Shown here one piece after another: positions 33,310-44,289 of a DNA stretch of 64,000 nt (position 1 is the first letter of the stretch; every line of letters begins with the position of its first letter). The position numbers and the translations under genes are program-made. Where the stretch lies: the NCBI GenBank assembly GCA_947095585.1, contig OX352763.1, positions 109,347,908 to 109,411,907 of the forward strand, read 5' to 3'. The notes beneath the pieces were generated by a model. That model ran no database searches. It was given only the letters and a program-made list of their open reading frames with translations, and was not told the DNA's origin. Source of the stretch: Nephrocerus scutellatus. Lineage: Eukaryota; Arthropoda; Insecta; Diptera; Pipunculidae.

Positions 33310-34359
33310 GACACACAAGCTAATGTATTCTACTACGTGTATGTATATTTAGATGTAATTCAGTCTAAAGACTAATTTATCTTAGCAGCTTAATAGTATG
33401 CAACGTTAAATGTAGGTCTTTCATTCATAAGCGATTGGTCATTCAGTCATATGAGCGATTTCTAAAAAAAAACTGAAAAAACCACATTCTACTTTGCAAA
33501 CGCTTAGGCTTAAAAAAAATCGATAGTTATGCGTTGATTGAGTACTTTTTTCAGTTTTCTCAGGGGTAGTAACCGCTATGAATGAAAAAATTACGCAATC
33601 GCAAGCCGAGCGCTAACCAATTGTTTTAAAACAAGTCCCATTAAATGTTGGCTGGTAGAAGCCGAGATATACGACACGACAAACCAAACGTCACTAAACT
33701 AACAAACGTACATACGTACAAGAAGTGTCATTGGATTAACGTGGATACCTCCATTGAATGGTTAACCCCACGGTCCTCTTCGGACTTGGATTAGTTATAC
33801 GACAATCAACGTCCATCATTGACTGATGTGCCAGTATTAACTCAATGGTAGGAGCAGGACCTACCTTAAATCCTTGCCGATCTTTGGTGTTACGACAACC
33901 GGTTGAGATATGCAACTCCACAGAGAACGCATCATCGCACCGGTAACATCAGGAAGGATACTGATATTCCAAAGATTTTTGGTAACATCAGCCCCCAAAC
34001 TGATGCGCTCTACCCGCATTTGGGTAGTAAACCACCAGCCACTACGTAGGCCAAAGCCAGAATAAACTGGACCTCAACCAAAGGTTGGCCCAGACTCAGT
34101 TAAATATCCGAGGAGATTAAACCTAATCTGTGGGCATCCAACCCCCGTAGTACCAACGCGACCTTGGTGAGATCTGCCATCAAAGGACTCAGCTCTTTCA
34201 GAATGAGTGCCTGGGCGATTGCAAAAGCAGACCCTGGCAGCACGTTCGTCCGGAACCTCGTATCCTATCACTTGACACTAGGATATCAGCTCAATATCCT
34301 AGGCCGTCTGGGATAGAAACTATCCCAGGCACAACGCAACGCTATTGTATGGTAGGAGC
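33310..34359. other. Unassigned stretch, G+C-richer from 33700
   Basis: 33600-33680 carries the dispersed 'ggtagaagccgagatatacg' repeat. 33720-34350 is less AT-rich than its surroundings and reads protein-like text in fragments on the plus strand ('TSTKGWPRLS', 'SAIKGLSSFRMSAWAIAKAD'). It is probably a decayed mobile-element internal region leading into the LTR-like segment that follows. I cannot name it. Confidence 0.35.
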
Positions 34360-35020
34360 GCTTCATGCTTAAAAACAGCGCCCATTCTGACATTTTTTAA
34401 AGAAGCCCCCTGCCACTATTATCTCCCGAGTTGATCCAAGTATCAGACTTATAATAACCAGACGATTAAGTAAGATACAGCGGACCCCTCGGGTCAGTAC
34501 ATACGTACAAACGTACAAAAGTACACACGTTCGCTGAACAATTTTTATGTCCTCTGAATATAAGCTTCGCCCATCGGGCTCGCAATTATTCCTCGCCAGG
34601 GATAATGCAATTTCCAACAAGTCGAAATAAATAAGCGATGACATGGAATGCGAAAAACACAAATAACAGCAAGATGATCCTTTTACCGATAAAGTACTAG
34701 TTGCTATTGTGGGCGGTCTACCACTGACTCCCGATCTGTATAAATAAACCATTTTGGTGTGCGCTGACTGACTTACTTCGCAGCTTTTGATAGCTACTCC
34801 GAGTTCGAGCTGTTCTGCACGATGAGAAAGTACTGACTGATTTACCTCGCAGTACCCAGTCAGTTTTCGGTAGTCTAACTAACCGCTGACTAATTGTCTT
34901 CGCAGTCTTCGCTTGCTACTCCTAATCCACCTGGTTCTTAATACCATATCCTTTTGCAGCAGTTCAGGTGCAGATTGAATCGTATAAGTTTCAACAACAA
35001 AGTAAACATTACACAGGTCT
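34360..35020 (+). mobile_element. Possible solo LTR or LTR remnant
   Basis: A TATA box (TATAAATAAA, 34739-34748) is followed by three imperfect repeats of 'ctgact-a-tt-cttcgcagt' (34763, 34832, 34885), like the R regions of some LTR retrotransposons. The sequence then changes to plain AT-rich DNA after 35010. I could not find a convincing TG...CA pair with target duplications, so the borders are estimates. Confidence 0.35.
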
Positions 35021-35879
35021 ACCTTTCGTAATTGTTGACTGAATTACTAAACGAAGAAATAGATAATCTGGAGACATTGTTCGCTGGTATGTCCTGTTAG
35101 CATATTTTTCTTTGGGTCTTCTTTTCGAATTCCTGATTCCGCATTCCATTTGCAATTTGGAGAAAATATAACCCTTTATCTAACTTTTTTTCCTTCCTGT
35201 TTTTCGCGCGTTTTCTTTTTGTAATCAGCTCTACAATTCGAGTATTGACTGCACCCTAATTACTTGACAAATAAATTTAAAAATTCTTCTAAAACAGTAA
35301 ATTTGTTAAATAACATTTACCAGCTTCTTGTCTATCTCTAATCATCTCTAATCAAATTAAGGACTTAACTACATCACAAGACTGTGCTTCTTCAACAGCA
35401 CTTGGGTTACACTGTGTGTTGCAAGGGTTAACCTGAATTGGCAAGTATTCCATTGCATCGCCTGCAATAATGTCTTTATCTCTTGTGCAGTAATTTGCTA
35501 ATAGAGTTTCATGTAAGTACAGGTACATGTTGAGTAATTGCCTTACCATCCTTCCAATTGGTGTGCTATAAAGTCTAATTAACTAAGTGGAAGGGTACGC
35601 AATTATATCATGAAGGCAGTAACATCTTAATGTAATCACATGCGAGTTTTTTTGATGGAGTTGTCATTTAATTTCTCGACGTAGAAATGTCCTGGAATAA
35701 AATTACTTATAAACTAGAAATTACAGCTTTGTATAAATCCGGTTTTGCATTTTCCAAAAGAGTCAGAAATTGGACACTAAAATACACCGCGATGAACACA
35801 CCGCAAATACAATGAGGGTAGTCTGATTCCAAAGAGAGCAATGAAAAGAGTTGCTAAATAGCCAGTATAACTGAGAAAG
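35021..35879. other. Gene-free stretch
   Basis: A 65-codon minus-strand frame (35352-35549, 'EAQSCDVVKSLI' at its end) starts at ATG. It contains two cysteines spaced as C-N-T-Q-C but matches nothing I know. Otherwise featureless. Confidence 0.35.
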
Positions 35880-36012
35880 TGTGGCTCCACCAATACCCAA
35901 TGAATTCACAATGCTGCCACCACCAAGCATAGAAGAAGTGAAGCAAATTGACTCAAAATCTAAAATGCCTTGTAATCAGACGGTATCCCAGCGGGGCTGA
36001 TACAATCTGGAG
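35880..36012 (+). mobile_element. Short family A fragment (linker to RT start)
   Basis: 'tgctgccaccaccaagcata' followed by 'gaagaagtgaagcaaatt' and 'gacggtatcccagcggggct' match the segment before RT seen at 46230-46345 and 55420-55490. Confidence 0.7.
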
Positions 36013-36039
36013 GTTCCGCATAACATCATACAATTTGTA

Positions 36040-36765
36040 AGTTAATAATGAAACTGATGATGATGACAAAAGGGTTGCTTATAGTAGCACTGCGAGCCAT
36101 GCACATATATTGCGCTTTCCACTGTTTTTTGTGCTTTAGGGACAATGCAAGTCCGTTCCTACAGGTCCCACTCCATTCCAATGAATCTTCAGAACTTAAT
36201 GATATGGAGTGGATTCAGTGAAAGTCGCGAAGACTCCAAGATTGCGTGGATTTTTCCATATGGTTCTGTCGGATCGTTTTCGTTAAAAAGATGACACGAG
36301 GTCTACTCCGCTTCTCAACACAGTCTGCAGCTGCCATCCTTTTCAATTCTTAATTTCATAGGTGTACTTGTAGTATACAATGTTCTATTAGGAATCCCGT
36401 AATGATTCTTATATTACTTCTGCTTGGTCCGAATATCAAGCGAGACCTCTTTGGGTTATCTTTCCCCAAAATTTCTTTTGCATGGCGTAGTCCTGTGAGA
36501 TTTTCCCATCTTACACTACGTTTAGTGGGAGTAGCCTAAGGACTGCCTACATTACCGATTTGCGGCAGGTTCTCATACATCCTGTAGTTAAAATACAGGC
36601 CAGCTTCTGTAAATTATCCAATTCACTTCTCGTAGTGCTTAGCTTGGTCATATTGGCCCATGCTACTGCTCCATAGGTGATCATTAGGATAACTATCATG
36701 GTGTACATTCAGTGCATTATTCTGTGCCTAACTCACAAGGATTTGCCACCCTTTCGCGCATCATG
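36040..36765 (-). mobile_element. LINE (I/LOA type), thumb to 3' end
   Basis: Minus-strand frames from 36765: 'MYTMIVILMITYGAVAWANM' and 'TKLSTTRSELDNLQKLACIL' with 'TTGCMRTC' (RT thumb and connection). Then, after losing most of the RNase H domain, 'RSNIRIITGFLIEHCILQVH' and 'KDGSCRLC' (Cys/His tail). The 3' end leads to (GAT)n at 36058-36070. Confidence 0.75.
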
Positions 36766-36774
36766 AGTGGTCTT

Positions 36775-37365
36775 TTTTTAAATTCTCTATATTAACTTCA
36801 CTTGCCCGAGGCACGGATGTCGGTCGGTCGGCAGTCGTGGAATTTTACGATCAATTTTTAACCCACTTCCCAAAGCCCGATTTTATTGAAATTTTGCACA
36901 CATGTGTATTTCAGGAGACAACAATTTCTATTAAAACGGGGTCGGGGGGCTCCCATACAAATATTTTACAAAATTTACTCGATTTTCTTCAACCGATGGA
37001 CAACCTTTTTTGTAAAGTTTTTGGGAGTGAACGGGCCCTGTGACCCGAGTGGTGCCATACACACACCTATCTCCTATTAGAGAATTTACATGAAAAATTT
37101 TAATTTTTACATAAGGCACACAGCGCACAGAGTCATTATAGTATGGCTTGATCTGATGCTGCTATATGGCATGATTTAAAAAACAAATTGTATGGGATCC
37201 CCCCGAAATTGCAGCCCAATCACTTCCAAATTTTAATAGAAAGTGTTGTCACCGGATATACACAAGTGTGCAAGGTTTCAATAAAATCGTGCTTCGGGAA
37301 GGGGGTTGAAAATGATCGCAGGATTCGACCACCGAACAACAGAACGCCAGCACGGAGAATTTAAA
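36775..37365. repeat. Fold-back-like dispersed repeat, copy 2 (both arms, short)
   Basis: The left arm at 36775-37040 starts 'tttttttaaattctctatat', continues with (GGTC)n and 'tttttaacccacttcccaaa' and enters a unit with 'cggggtcggggggctcccat'. A centre ('gatctgatgctgctatatgg', 37150-37172) is followed by a right arm in reverse complement: 'atcacttccaaattttaata', 'gggggttgaaaatgatcgca' and 'agaatttaaaaaaa' at 37350-37365. The two leaders face each other, which is the key evidence for a fold-back layout. The arms hold only one to two units each. Confidence 0.72.
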
Positions 37366-38707
37366 AAAAGTTATTAAATCTATAAGCCCAATGGTGAAAT
37401 GTATGGCCTACCTTGTATAAAAACGACAGTACATTTGATTAACAAAACAGCTCCAATGCCGGTACCAGTTTCCTGAGGATATTTCGAATGATTTGTGTGA
37501 CAGTAAAGACTTCCTCTATAATTTGATAATAAAAGAAGTTACAGCCAGTGACAAAGAACTGAAATTGAAATTCCCGGAAAAAATTCGTTCCCTACATTGT
37601 TTGTTATGCTGGTTTGACACAAAAAGCGGACAATCTCGTTATAAGCCTTTGTGCTGGCGAGAATTAAGTTTCGAATTTTTTAAAATTGCAGTGTTCCCTT
37701 AAAATCACCTCATTCCAGACTTTATAAGTAAATTTAATTTTATTTTCAATCAACACCTAGAAAGTTACAAAAAAAAAGTTTTCTTCTTTGCAATAAATCC
37801 GCTTGAGATCCCTTTTTTAAAAACTTTAAATGAAGATGTCCTGATAAGAATTTGCTTAGTGTAACAAAGGGCGTTCCTCAGAGATCGAGTAGGTGTGGCA
37901 GTCAAATCATTATAAATGCTAATGAGCAACATGATACCCCAGCTGAGGTCGTCTACTCTTTCGTTATAGGATTTTGTTGTTAGAAGAAGACTTTTACATC
38001 CCGACTCTGTACATAGAGTACACATAAAACAATGAAGCCTTAAAAGGGAAACAGCACAAATTACATTCATCGCTAGTGAGAACTTTAAGTTCTTAACTCC
38101 GTTTTCAAAAACACACAAGGACTGCTTGTAAATTTAGTTACTTTGGCAAGCGACCAACTTTTTGGATTTATTTGGCGGTGTAGATTTTATTCTCCTCGGT
38201 ACATAGGTATATATATGTACCCCTTTGTACAATATGACCAAAATTAATTTTCTTCGCACGCCGCCAAACTGGCTGGCCCAACCATATACATAAAGATTCC
38301 GCCTGATAATGTTCTACGGAAACGGCCATACCAGAAAATTTATGTTAATCACTTTATGAAGTTTCCGCTAGGGCGATAGCTTCAGTGGGGAATTTCTCAT
38401 ATTTCTCTTTAGTTGTATAACGGGGAGTGTTTCCCAACCGCAGCTAATTCCTTTGTTCTTTGTTGGATGCACTAATATGCCCCTGTCGTGACTTATATAT
38501 AACAGGAAGGCTTAAATATAAATTTAAGAGGGCAACTCTTTTGGTGTACTCGTTAGCAGTGGAAATTGGGCTGTTCTTTCCAGTTTATAGGAATTTTGTT
38601 CTGTGAAAAGTTCTCAAATCTACAGTGCATTTTAACTTCAAAAGGCAATCCTGAAAAAAAAACCGCTTTCGGATTTCAAAACGATGAATTTATTTTTACT
38701 TCACTTT
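37366..38707. other. Mostly unassigned; possible LINE trace
   Basis: 'LLSVTKGVPQRS' at 37851-37886 resembles the RT GVPQG motif but the rest of the domain is not visible. Frames at 37493-37702 and 37765-38118 are unassigned. Confidence 0.3.
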
Positions 38708-39437
38708 AGTATCTTATTCCTTGTAAAGTTAGGTTTTAGTGGCTGCTCGGTAAACTTAGACCGGTTGACGGTCGGTAGTATTACCACAGTATCTAATTCC
38801 TTGTAAAGTTAAGTTTTAGTGGCTGCTTCGGTACACATAGACCGGTTGACGGTCGGTAGTATTGCCACAGTATCTTATTCCTTGTAAAGTTAGGTTTTAG
38901 TGGCTGTGTCGGTACACTTTGACCGGTTGAAGGTCCGTAGTATAACCACAATATCTTATTCCTTGTAAAGTTAGGTTTTAGTGGCTGCTTCGGTACACTT
39001 AAACCGGTTGACGGTCGGTAGTATTACCACAGTATCTTATTCCTTGTAAAGTTAGGTTTTAGTGGCTGCTTCGGTACACATAGACCGGTTGACGGTCGGT
39101 AGTATTGCCACAGTATCTTATTCCTTGTAAAGTTAGGTTTTAGTGGCTGTGTCGGTACACTTTGACCGGTTGAAGGTCCGTAGTATAACCACAATATCTT
39201 ATTCCTTGTAAAGTTAGGTTTTAGTGGCTGCTTCGGTACACATAGACCGGTTGACGGTCGTTAGTATTGCCACAGTATCTTATTCCTTGTAAAGTTAGGT
39301 TTTAGTGGCTGTGTCGGTACACTTTGACCGGTTGAAGGTCCGTAGTATAACCACAATATCTTATTCCTTGTAAAGTTAGGTTTTAGTGGCTGCTTCGGTA
39401 AACTTAGATCAGTGACGGTCCGTAGTGATACCATAGG
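38708..39437. repeat. 81-bp satellite array, nine units
   Basis: Unit starts ('a(g/a)tatct(t/a)attccttgt') fall at 38708, 38788, 38869, 38950, 39031, 39112, 39193, 39274 and 39355. The spacing is 80 once and then 81 exactly. Each unit contains 'aaagtta(g/a)gttttagtggct' and an 'accggttga-ggtc-gtagta' dyad. By diagnostic bases (ctgcttcggtacacatag / ctgtgtcggtacactttg) the order is A-B-C-D-B-C-B-C-E, so B-C pairs have been copied as dimers. Confidence 0.95.
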
Positions 39438-40119
39438 ATTATATTCCTTTCTCCCTTTAAATAACCCATTTTATGAAGACTGAAAAGTCTCGCACTTTAC
39501 AGTTTTTGAGATTGTGTCAGACAGAAGCAATCCAATGAAATGTACTAAGGACTCATTCTACTCCACGTCCTTACAGCTTCTAGCGAAGTAATAACATTCT
39601 AGACTGACCATTCATAAAGGGTCGCAGTACGTCAGTATCCTGTATGGAAGTATCCTTGAGATCGCTCTCACCTCACGTCCATGCAGTGAAATCACAGCAC
39701 ATCACCTATCATTTTCCATTTCTTCGGTCTCGAGTTGATGTCTTCCAGTTTGGCTATCACACGCACAAAAATTGACTCTTTTGTGCAGGTTTCATGCGAG
39801 AAGGGACAATGGCACATACGTCTGTCTTCTTTAATGACATCGCAATCCAATCAAAGTCAATAGAGATGGCTACCAGACAATGTCAGTCAAAAAATTGTCA
39901 TGTAATGAAAATTGACTGCACCAACATCAGCAAGAGTTTCGAGCAGTCCTATAGACATAAAAGAAAGAGATATTTGTCTTATATCCGAGACACATTTCAC
40001 CAAACAGTCCTTCAAAAAGTTCAGAGAATACAAAATATACCATACAACCCACCCTAGCAACTATGTTTAAGGGGTAAGTGAAGTCATAAGAAAATAAAAC
40101 AATGATCGCAATGAAAAGT
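39438..40119. other. Unassigned stretch before Jockey fragment
   Basis: The frame 39794-40057 is 87 codons with an ATG-like start and no known motif. It could be the end of the gag-like ORF1 of the Jockey element that follows. Confidence 0.3.
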
Positions 40120-40410
40120 TACACTTTCAAAAAGGAGAAATACAAGCTACAGCAGTCAATATCAAGAACTAGAACTACATCATTACCGTAGTAAGCTGGT
40201 TTAGCCCGCCAAAACGTGCAATTAAAAAAGAACAATACATTGCATTCTTCGATTTATTATAGGTGGTGACTTCAATGCAAAACATAAACATTAGGACTCA
40301 ACATTGACCAACAATAAAGGAAGAGAATTGTTTAGTGCAAATAAAGAATATAGCACCATTAAAGACTTTTCCAGCATGTCAACGTAGAAGCCGTCTAGCT
40401 CTTAAACAAC
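40120..40410 (+). mobile_element. Jockey-clade LINE endonuclease fragment
   Basis: 'SPPKRAIKKEQYIAFFDLL', then after a one-base shift 'IGGDFNAKHKH' (catalytic GDFN), 'DSTLTNNKGRELFSANKEYS' and 'FSSMST'. This is the middle of a Jockey-type endonuclease. The RT half is absent here. A Jockey RT piece lies at 49390-50100. Confidence 0.72.
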
Positions 40411-40599
40411 AACAAGCTAGTGAGAAAATATAAAAAGAATAAAACCTTTTGAATAAATATAGCTATAGAAAGATGAAATAACCAATATTTATTGAGTGTT
40501 TTAATAATAAAAGTTAGAACTTGAAACACCATCAATGGGATAAGTGCTTAATATTCTATTAAAGTAAACTAACAGGATAAGGCAAAAACAAATCTATAT

Positions 40600-40720
40600 C
40601 TATACTTAATAAAGGATAATGTTGGTTTGTATGTATGAGGTAATCTTCGAAACTACTGGACCTATTTCCATAATTTTTTTTACCAACATTTAGAATGGAC
40701 TTTTAGACTGAACAAATCCC
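40600..40720. repeat. Leader-like dispersed sequence
   Basis: 'tctatacttaataaaggata', then 'ttggtttgtatgtatgaggt' and 'cgaaactactggacctattt', resembles leader sequences of Helitron-like or similar repeats in insects. The related text at 41075-41150 ('tgaatgtctgttgatttgta', 'caaaaactagacagccgatt') suggests a second start. The assignment is by wording only. Confidence 0.3.
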
Positions 40721-41039
40721 GTTTATATAAAAGGGCCTTTCGGCTACCAATTTTGTAACTATTAGTCATTTAGACGAAAAAACTGTCGACCGAATCCGTT
40801 TTTTACGAACGCTGCCTTAACGGTTAGATATATTTAATTGTTTTCTAAGGAAAAGTTGTAGAACTCAAAAAGGTCTATAAAAATGTCCTCGATGACATAT
40901 CTCTATATGTTAAGGTGAATACACAAATTGTTAAAATATGGCTAAAAAATATATTTAAAATTAAAGCGGCATCATAATGAATATATGCTGTGTGCTGCAC
41001 TGTTCGCTGTGCTGATTTCTGTGCTGTGTTTTGTACGTA

Positions 41040-42000
41040 CTATAATCTATCTAGGTATATGTATAAAAATGAATGTCTGTTGATTTGTAATACGACACTA
41101 AAACTCAAAAACTAGACAGCCGATTGAGCTGAAACTTTCACATACGAAATTGATCCGATAGGTGGCGCTTTGTTAAGGCTTAGGCAATTACACACCCGTA
41201 CCGTGGTAGTGCGGGCAAGGCGTCGATTCATGTATGCGGGTGGGGGAGTGCCCGAGAAAAGCTAGTTACTTATTAGTTTATGAGCAGATCGTACTATCAA
41301 GACACTGTAAAAATTGTTTTTCAATAAAAAAAAAACAAGTAAATGTAAAAAAACCTAGTTTTTCGGGTACAAACTTTTATATATACATCGAAATACGCCA
41401 CACAATCGTTTATTATTTGGTAATAATCGCCAAAATATCTGTTTTGAGGTCGGGGCTATTTTTTCATAACTTTTTTCACGCTTCACACGCGCCAAAAGTG
41501 GGATATCAAAATGGGCCCATGACATTGATCCACTTAATTTCAACCCTCTAGGTCGTGCCAAAGGAGGTTAAAAATACCTCAAAAAACGAGAAAATGGCGC
41601 GATTTCAAACCATCACACGTGCCTCACGCGTCATACGTGGATAAAAATGCTATTTTGGACTTAGATACTCACAATATTTCAACTCTCTAGGTCGTGATGG
41701 TTAAAAAGGACCTTAGAAGTCGAAAAAAAAATGTTCCAACCCATCACACGCGCCACACGCGACACGCTTTATAGCCGGAAAATAAAAAATGCTATTTTAG
41801 ACTTAGATGAACAAGAAGTCGAAAAAAAAAGACGCGCGTCACACGCGATACTCGGAATATAAAAAAATGCTATTTTGGACTTAGACACTCACAAAATTTC
41901 AGCTCTCTAGGTCGTGTAGAAAATGGTTAAAAAGGACATAAAAGTGGTCGAAAATACAGACAAATAGGGGTCAAGTCAAGTTGAATAAAAGTTTTTAAAA
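41040..42000. repeat. Dispersed repeat with four degenerate CG-rich units
   Basis: Units combine 'cacacgcg(c)cacacgcgac', 'aaaatgctattttggactta' and 'ctctctaggtcgtg'. The last word recurs at 41549, 41688 and 41908. The CpG-rich 'acacgcg' words also occur at 42285, 42535-42570 and 44105-44290, so one large decayed element may span this area with insertions. Confidence 0.6.
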
Positions 42001-42054
42001 ACCGGACCATGTTGACTGACTATTTTTGTGATAAATTGGTAGAATTGGTTAATT

Positions 42055-42312
42055 AAGATGGGACCACACAGCAATTGGGTTATTGAAGTCGAAGTTCGGT
42101 GAGTCCAAGTTCAAGAAATTGACTGGCTTCCTCGTGTGATTTAACGGCTTGGGACATTTTACTTATGGGGCTATGTTCTATGTTCTTCAACGGCTAATGG
42201 CAATATATCAAAGCGTTTAGACGACCTTAGAACCAATTTCGCTGATTTATCCGAAAAATCATAAAAAATTTGGTTTCAGCGCATTCACACGCGGAGGACA
42301 TTTGAATAATGT
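42055..42312 (+). mobile_element. Tc1/mariner-like transposase fragment, C-terminal part
   Basis: Shifted frames read 'HTAIGLLKSKFGESKFKKL', 'LWGYV' preceded by GTFY, 'KRLDDLRTNFADLSEKS', 'WFQRIHTRGGHLNNV'. These line up with the region from the third catalytic residue to the conserved RGGH C-terminus of the transposase family at 1719-2303. Confidence 0.65.
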
Positions 42313-44289
42313 TTTTCTCCATAATTAATGATAGCTAATGACGATGGTACTTAAACTCAAAATAAATGTTTATTATATCTCAAGCTCTAACTGTTTTACA
42401 TAAAAGAGAAATTGGGGCACAGTTTAGTTGTAGTTTGCTGTAATTTTAACAACTTATAGGCTTTCAAGTGAACTGTAAACAAAGAAAATTTGACTGCACG
42501 TAAACTGTACTACGGCCTTTCTGTAGTCGTGTGTGACGCGTGTCAAGCGTCGTGTGTGACGCGTGTCATCAGAAACAGTCCAGAAATGTAAGCAGTTGGC
42601 GTAAAACACGCGTTATGAGAATACTTTGCAATACATACATAGATTTTTGACATAACAAAGATGCCACTGCAGCTTAACTTAGATCGTAAGAGGATTAAAA
42701 TTAGTAGCACTAAATTCAACGTCGAATTGGCACAAAAAATATTTATATTCTTAAAAGGCATAACGTTACCAACGCTAAGGTGTGAATATCTTATTATGGT
42801 AATAAAAATATCCAAGGCACCACATTTGTCGTACACGTCCTGTGTCTTTGATCATATTAATAACTTCAATTCCTTTTCCCGGTTTCAATCTCTGGATAAA
42901 AAATGAACCAATTTTTATGTTAACAAATGATTCATTCGTAATATGTGCTACGCAGACAGTTTTCGTAACAGCATCCATCATCTTATTAAATGCACAAAGT
43001 GGAACATTCAAATACTCTGTCAAATTTAGGGGAACAAATTTTTTAAAAAAAGGAAACAAACCAAAACGATTTCTTTAAAGTTTCCTCCCGTAATGCAAGA
43101 ATACACGCTACCCAATAACCAACCAAGAAAAGGCAGCAATGCTAACCGCAAAAGGACACGCGTGTAGTATAAGCGAAGCAATAAAAGAGAATACATGACA
43201 CGAGGGACATGATCTGCATCATCCTTGCCATCACCATCGTTATTATTTATGGTGTCCTTGTGAAGTGCAGAGCTCCTATACGCAGTGTGTCATGTACGTG
43301 TATGTGTATCATGTCTGTTATCCTTCAAGAAACATAAAAAGAAAAAAAAATCATTCATTTATTTCAAATGTGAGTCGCTACGCGCAAAATTGCCATCACA
43401 AACCAAAATTGAGATGTTCAAGTAAAAGTGTCAATCTTGATGTCTTCTATGCTTCAGCTCGATACAAATTTGACAACAAATTGTTGGCACAGTAAATCAC
43501 TTATGTACCTCGTACGTGTCCTTCTCGAGGAATATAAATAAAATATAAATAAAAACCAAATGGCATTCACTTATGCGAGTATATAGCACAAGTACGTTAG
43601 CACGAACTTGAAAGCATAAATTCTTGTGTTGGACAGGGATAATGATGAAAGTAAACGAGAACATTAATATCCCTAATGATTATTTATGTATGAATTCGAA
43701 ATTAGACTTTTATATTGTGAAAGAAAATTTGTTCTGTTTGTTAAAAGCTTTTCATTTGTCCGTTTACTAAAAATCTCACAAGTAGATTTCACGTTCCGTT
43801 TTCTGAAATATCATATTTCACAAAAAGGTCCATGGCTAATCGAGAATATAAAGAGTTCAAAGTACTATACTTGAGCACCTTTTTAATATTTTATTCACTT
43901 TTACAATGAATTTACAGTCGGTAATGGAGGCTCGCTCGATATATACATTTTTTAATAAATGTCTTTATAAGCAATAACATTTGGCAAACGGAGTCAAGAA
44001 TTAAGTCAAATAGTAAATGTTATTTGTTTTATTTAAATTCTAAAAAAAGGTGCATGTCAGCTCCGAAGCGTGACTGTAGCTTACTCCTTAAGAATCGGTC
44101 TTCATATATAACACGCGCCACACGCCACACGTTACATGCGTCACAAAATAACGTCATCACAAACCGTGCGCTAATCAGTTGTTTGAAAACCAGTCTCATC
44201 AAATTCTGAATAGTAGAAGCCGATATATACCAGTTCCACTTTTCTATGCATTACACGCGCCACATACAACTCGCGACACGCGTCACACA
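42313..44289. other. Mostly unassigned; repeat words and unidentified frames
   Basis: 42535-42570 has 'gtgtgacgcgtgtc' twice. 44100-44290 carries 'cacgcgccacacg' words and the dispersed 'tagtagaagccgatatatac'. The remainder is AT-rich without recognised genes. Confidence 0.4.
42775..43059 (-). other. Unidentified open frame (95 codons)
   Basis: The peptide reads 'MFPFFKKFVPLNLTEYLNVP', 'SFVNIKIGSFFIQRLKPGKG' and 'INMIKDTGRVRQMWCLGYFY'. It reads like real protein, and an overlapping frame continues to 42543, as if a frameshift had split a longer gene. I recognise no family; a mobile-element gene is the most likely source (inference). Confidence 0.25.

Noticed and set aside
37765..38118. 117-codon minus-strand frame
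   Set aside because: No known motif, and overlaps a possible RT trace on the plus strand; not enough support.
38708..39437. Regular repeat array considered as CRISPR
   Set aside because: Units are contiguous 81-mers without unique spacers, in a eukaryotic context.
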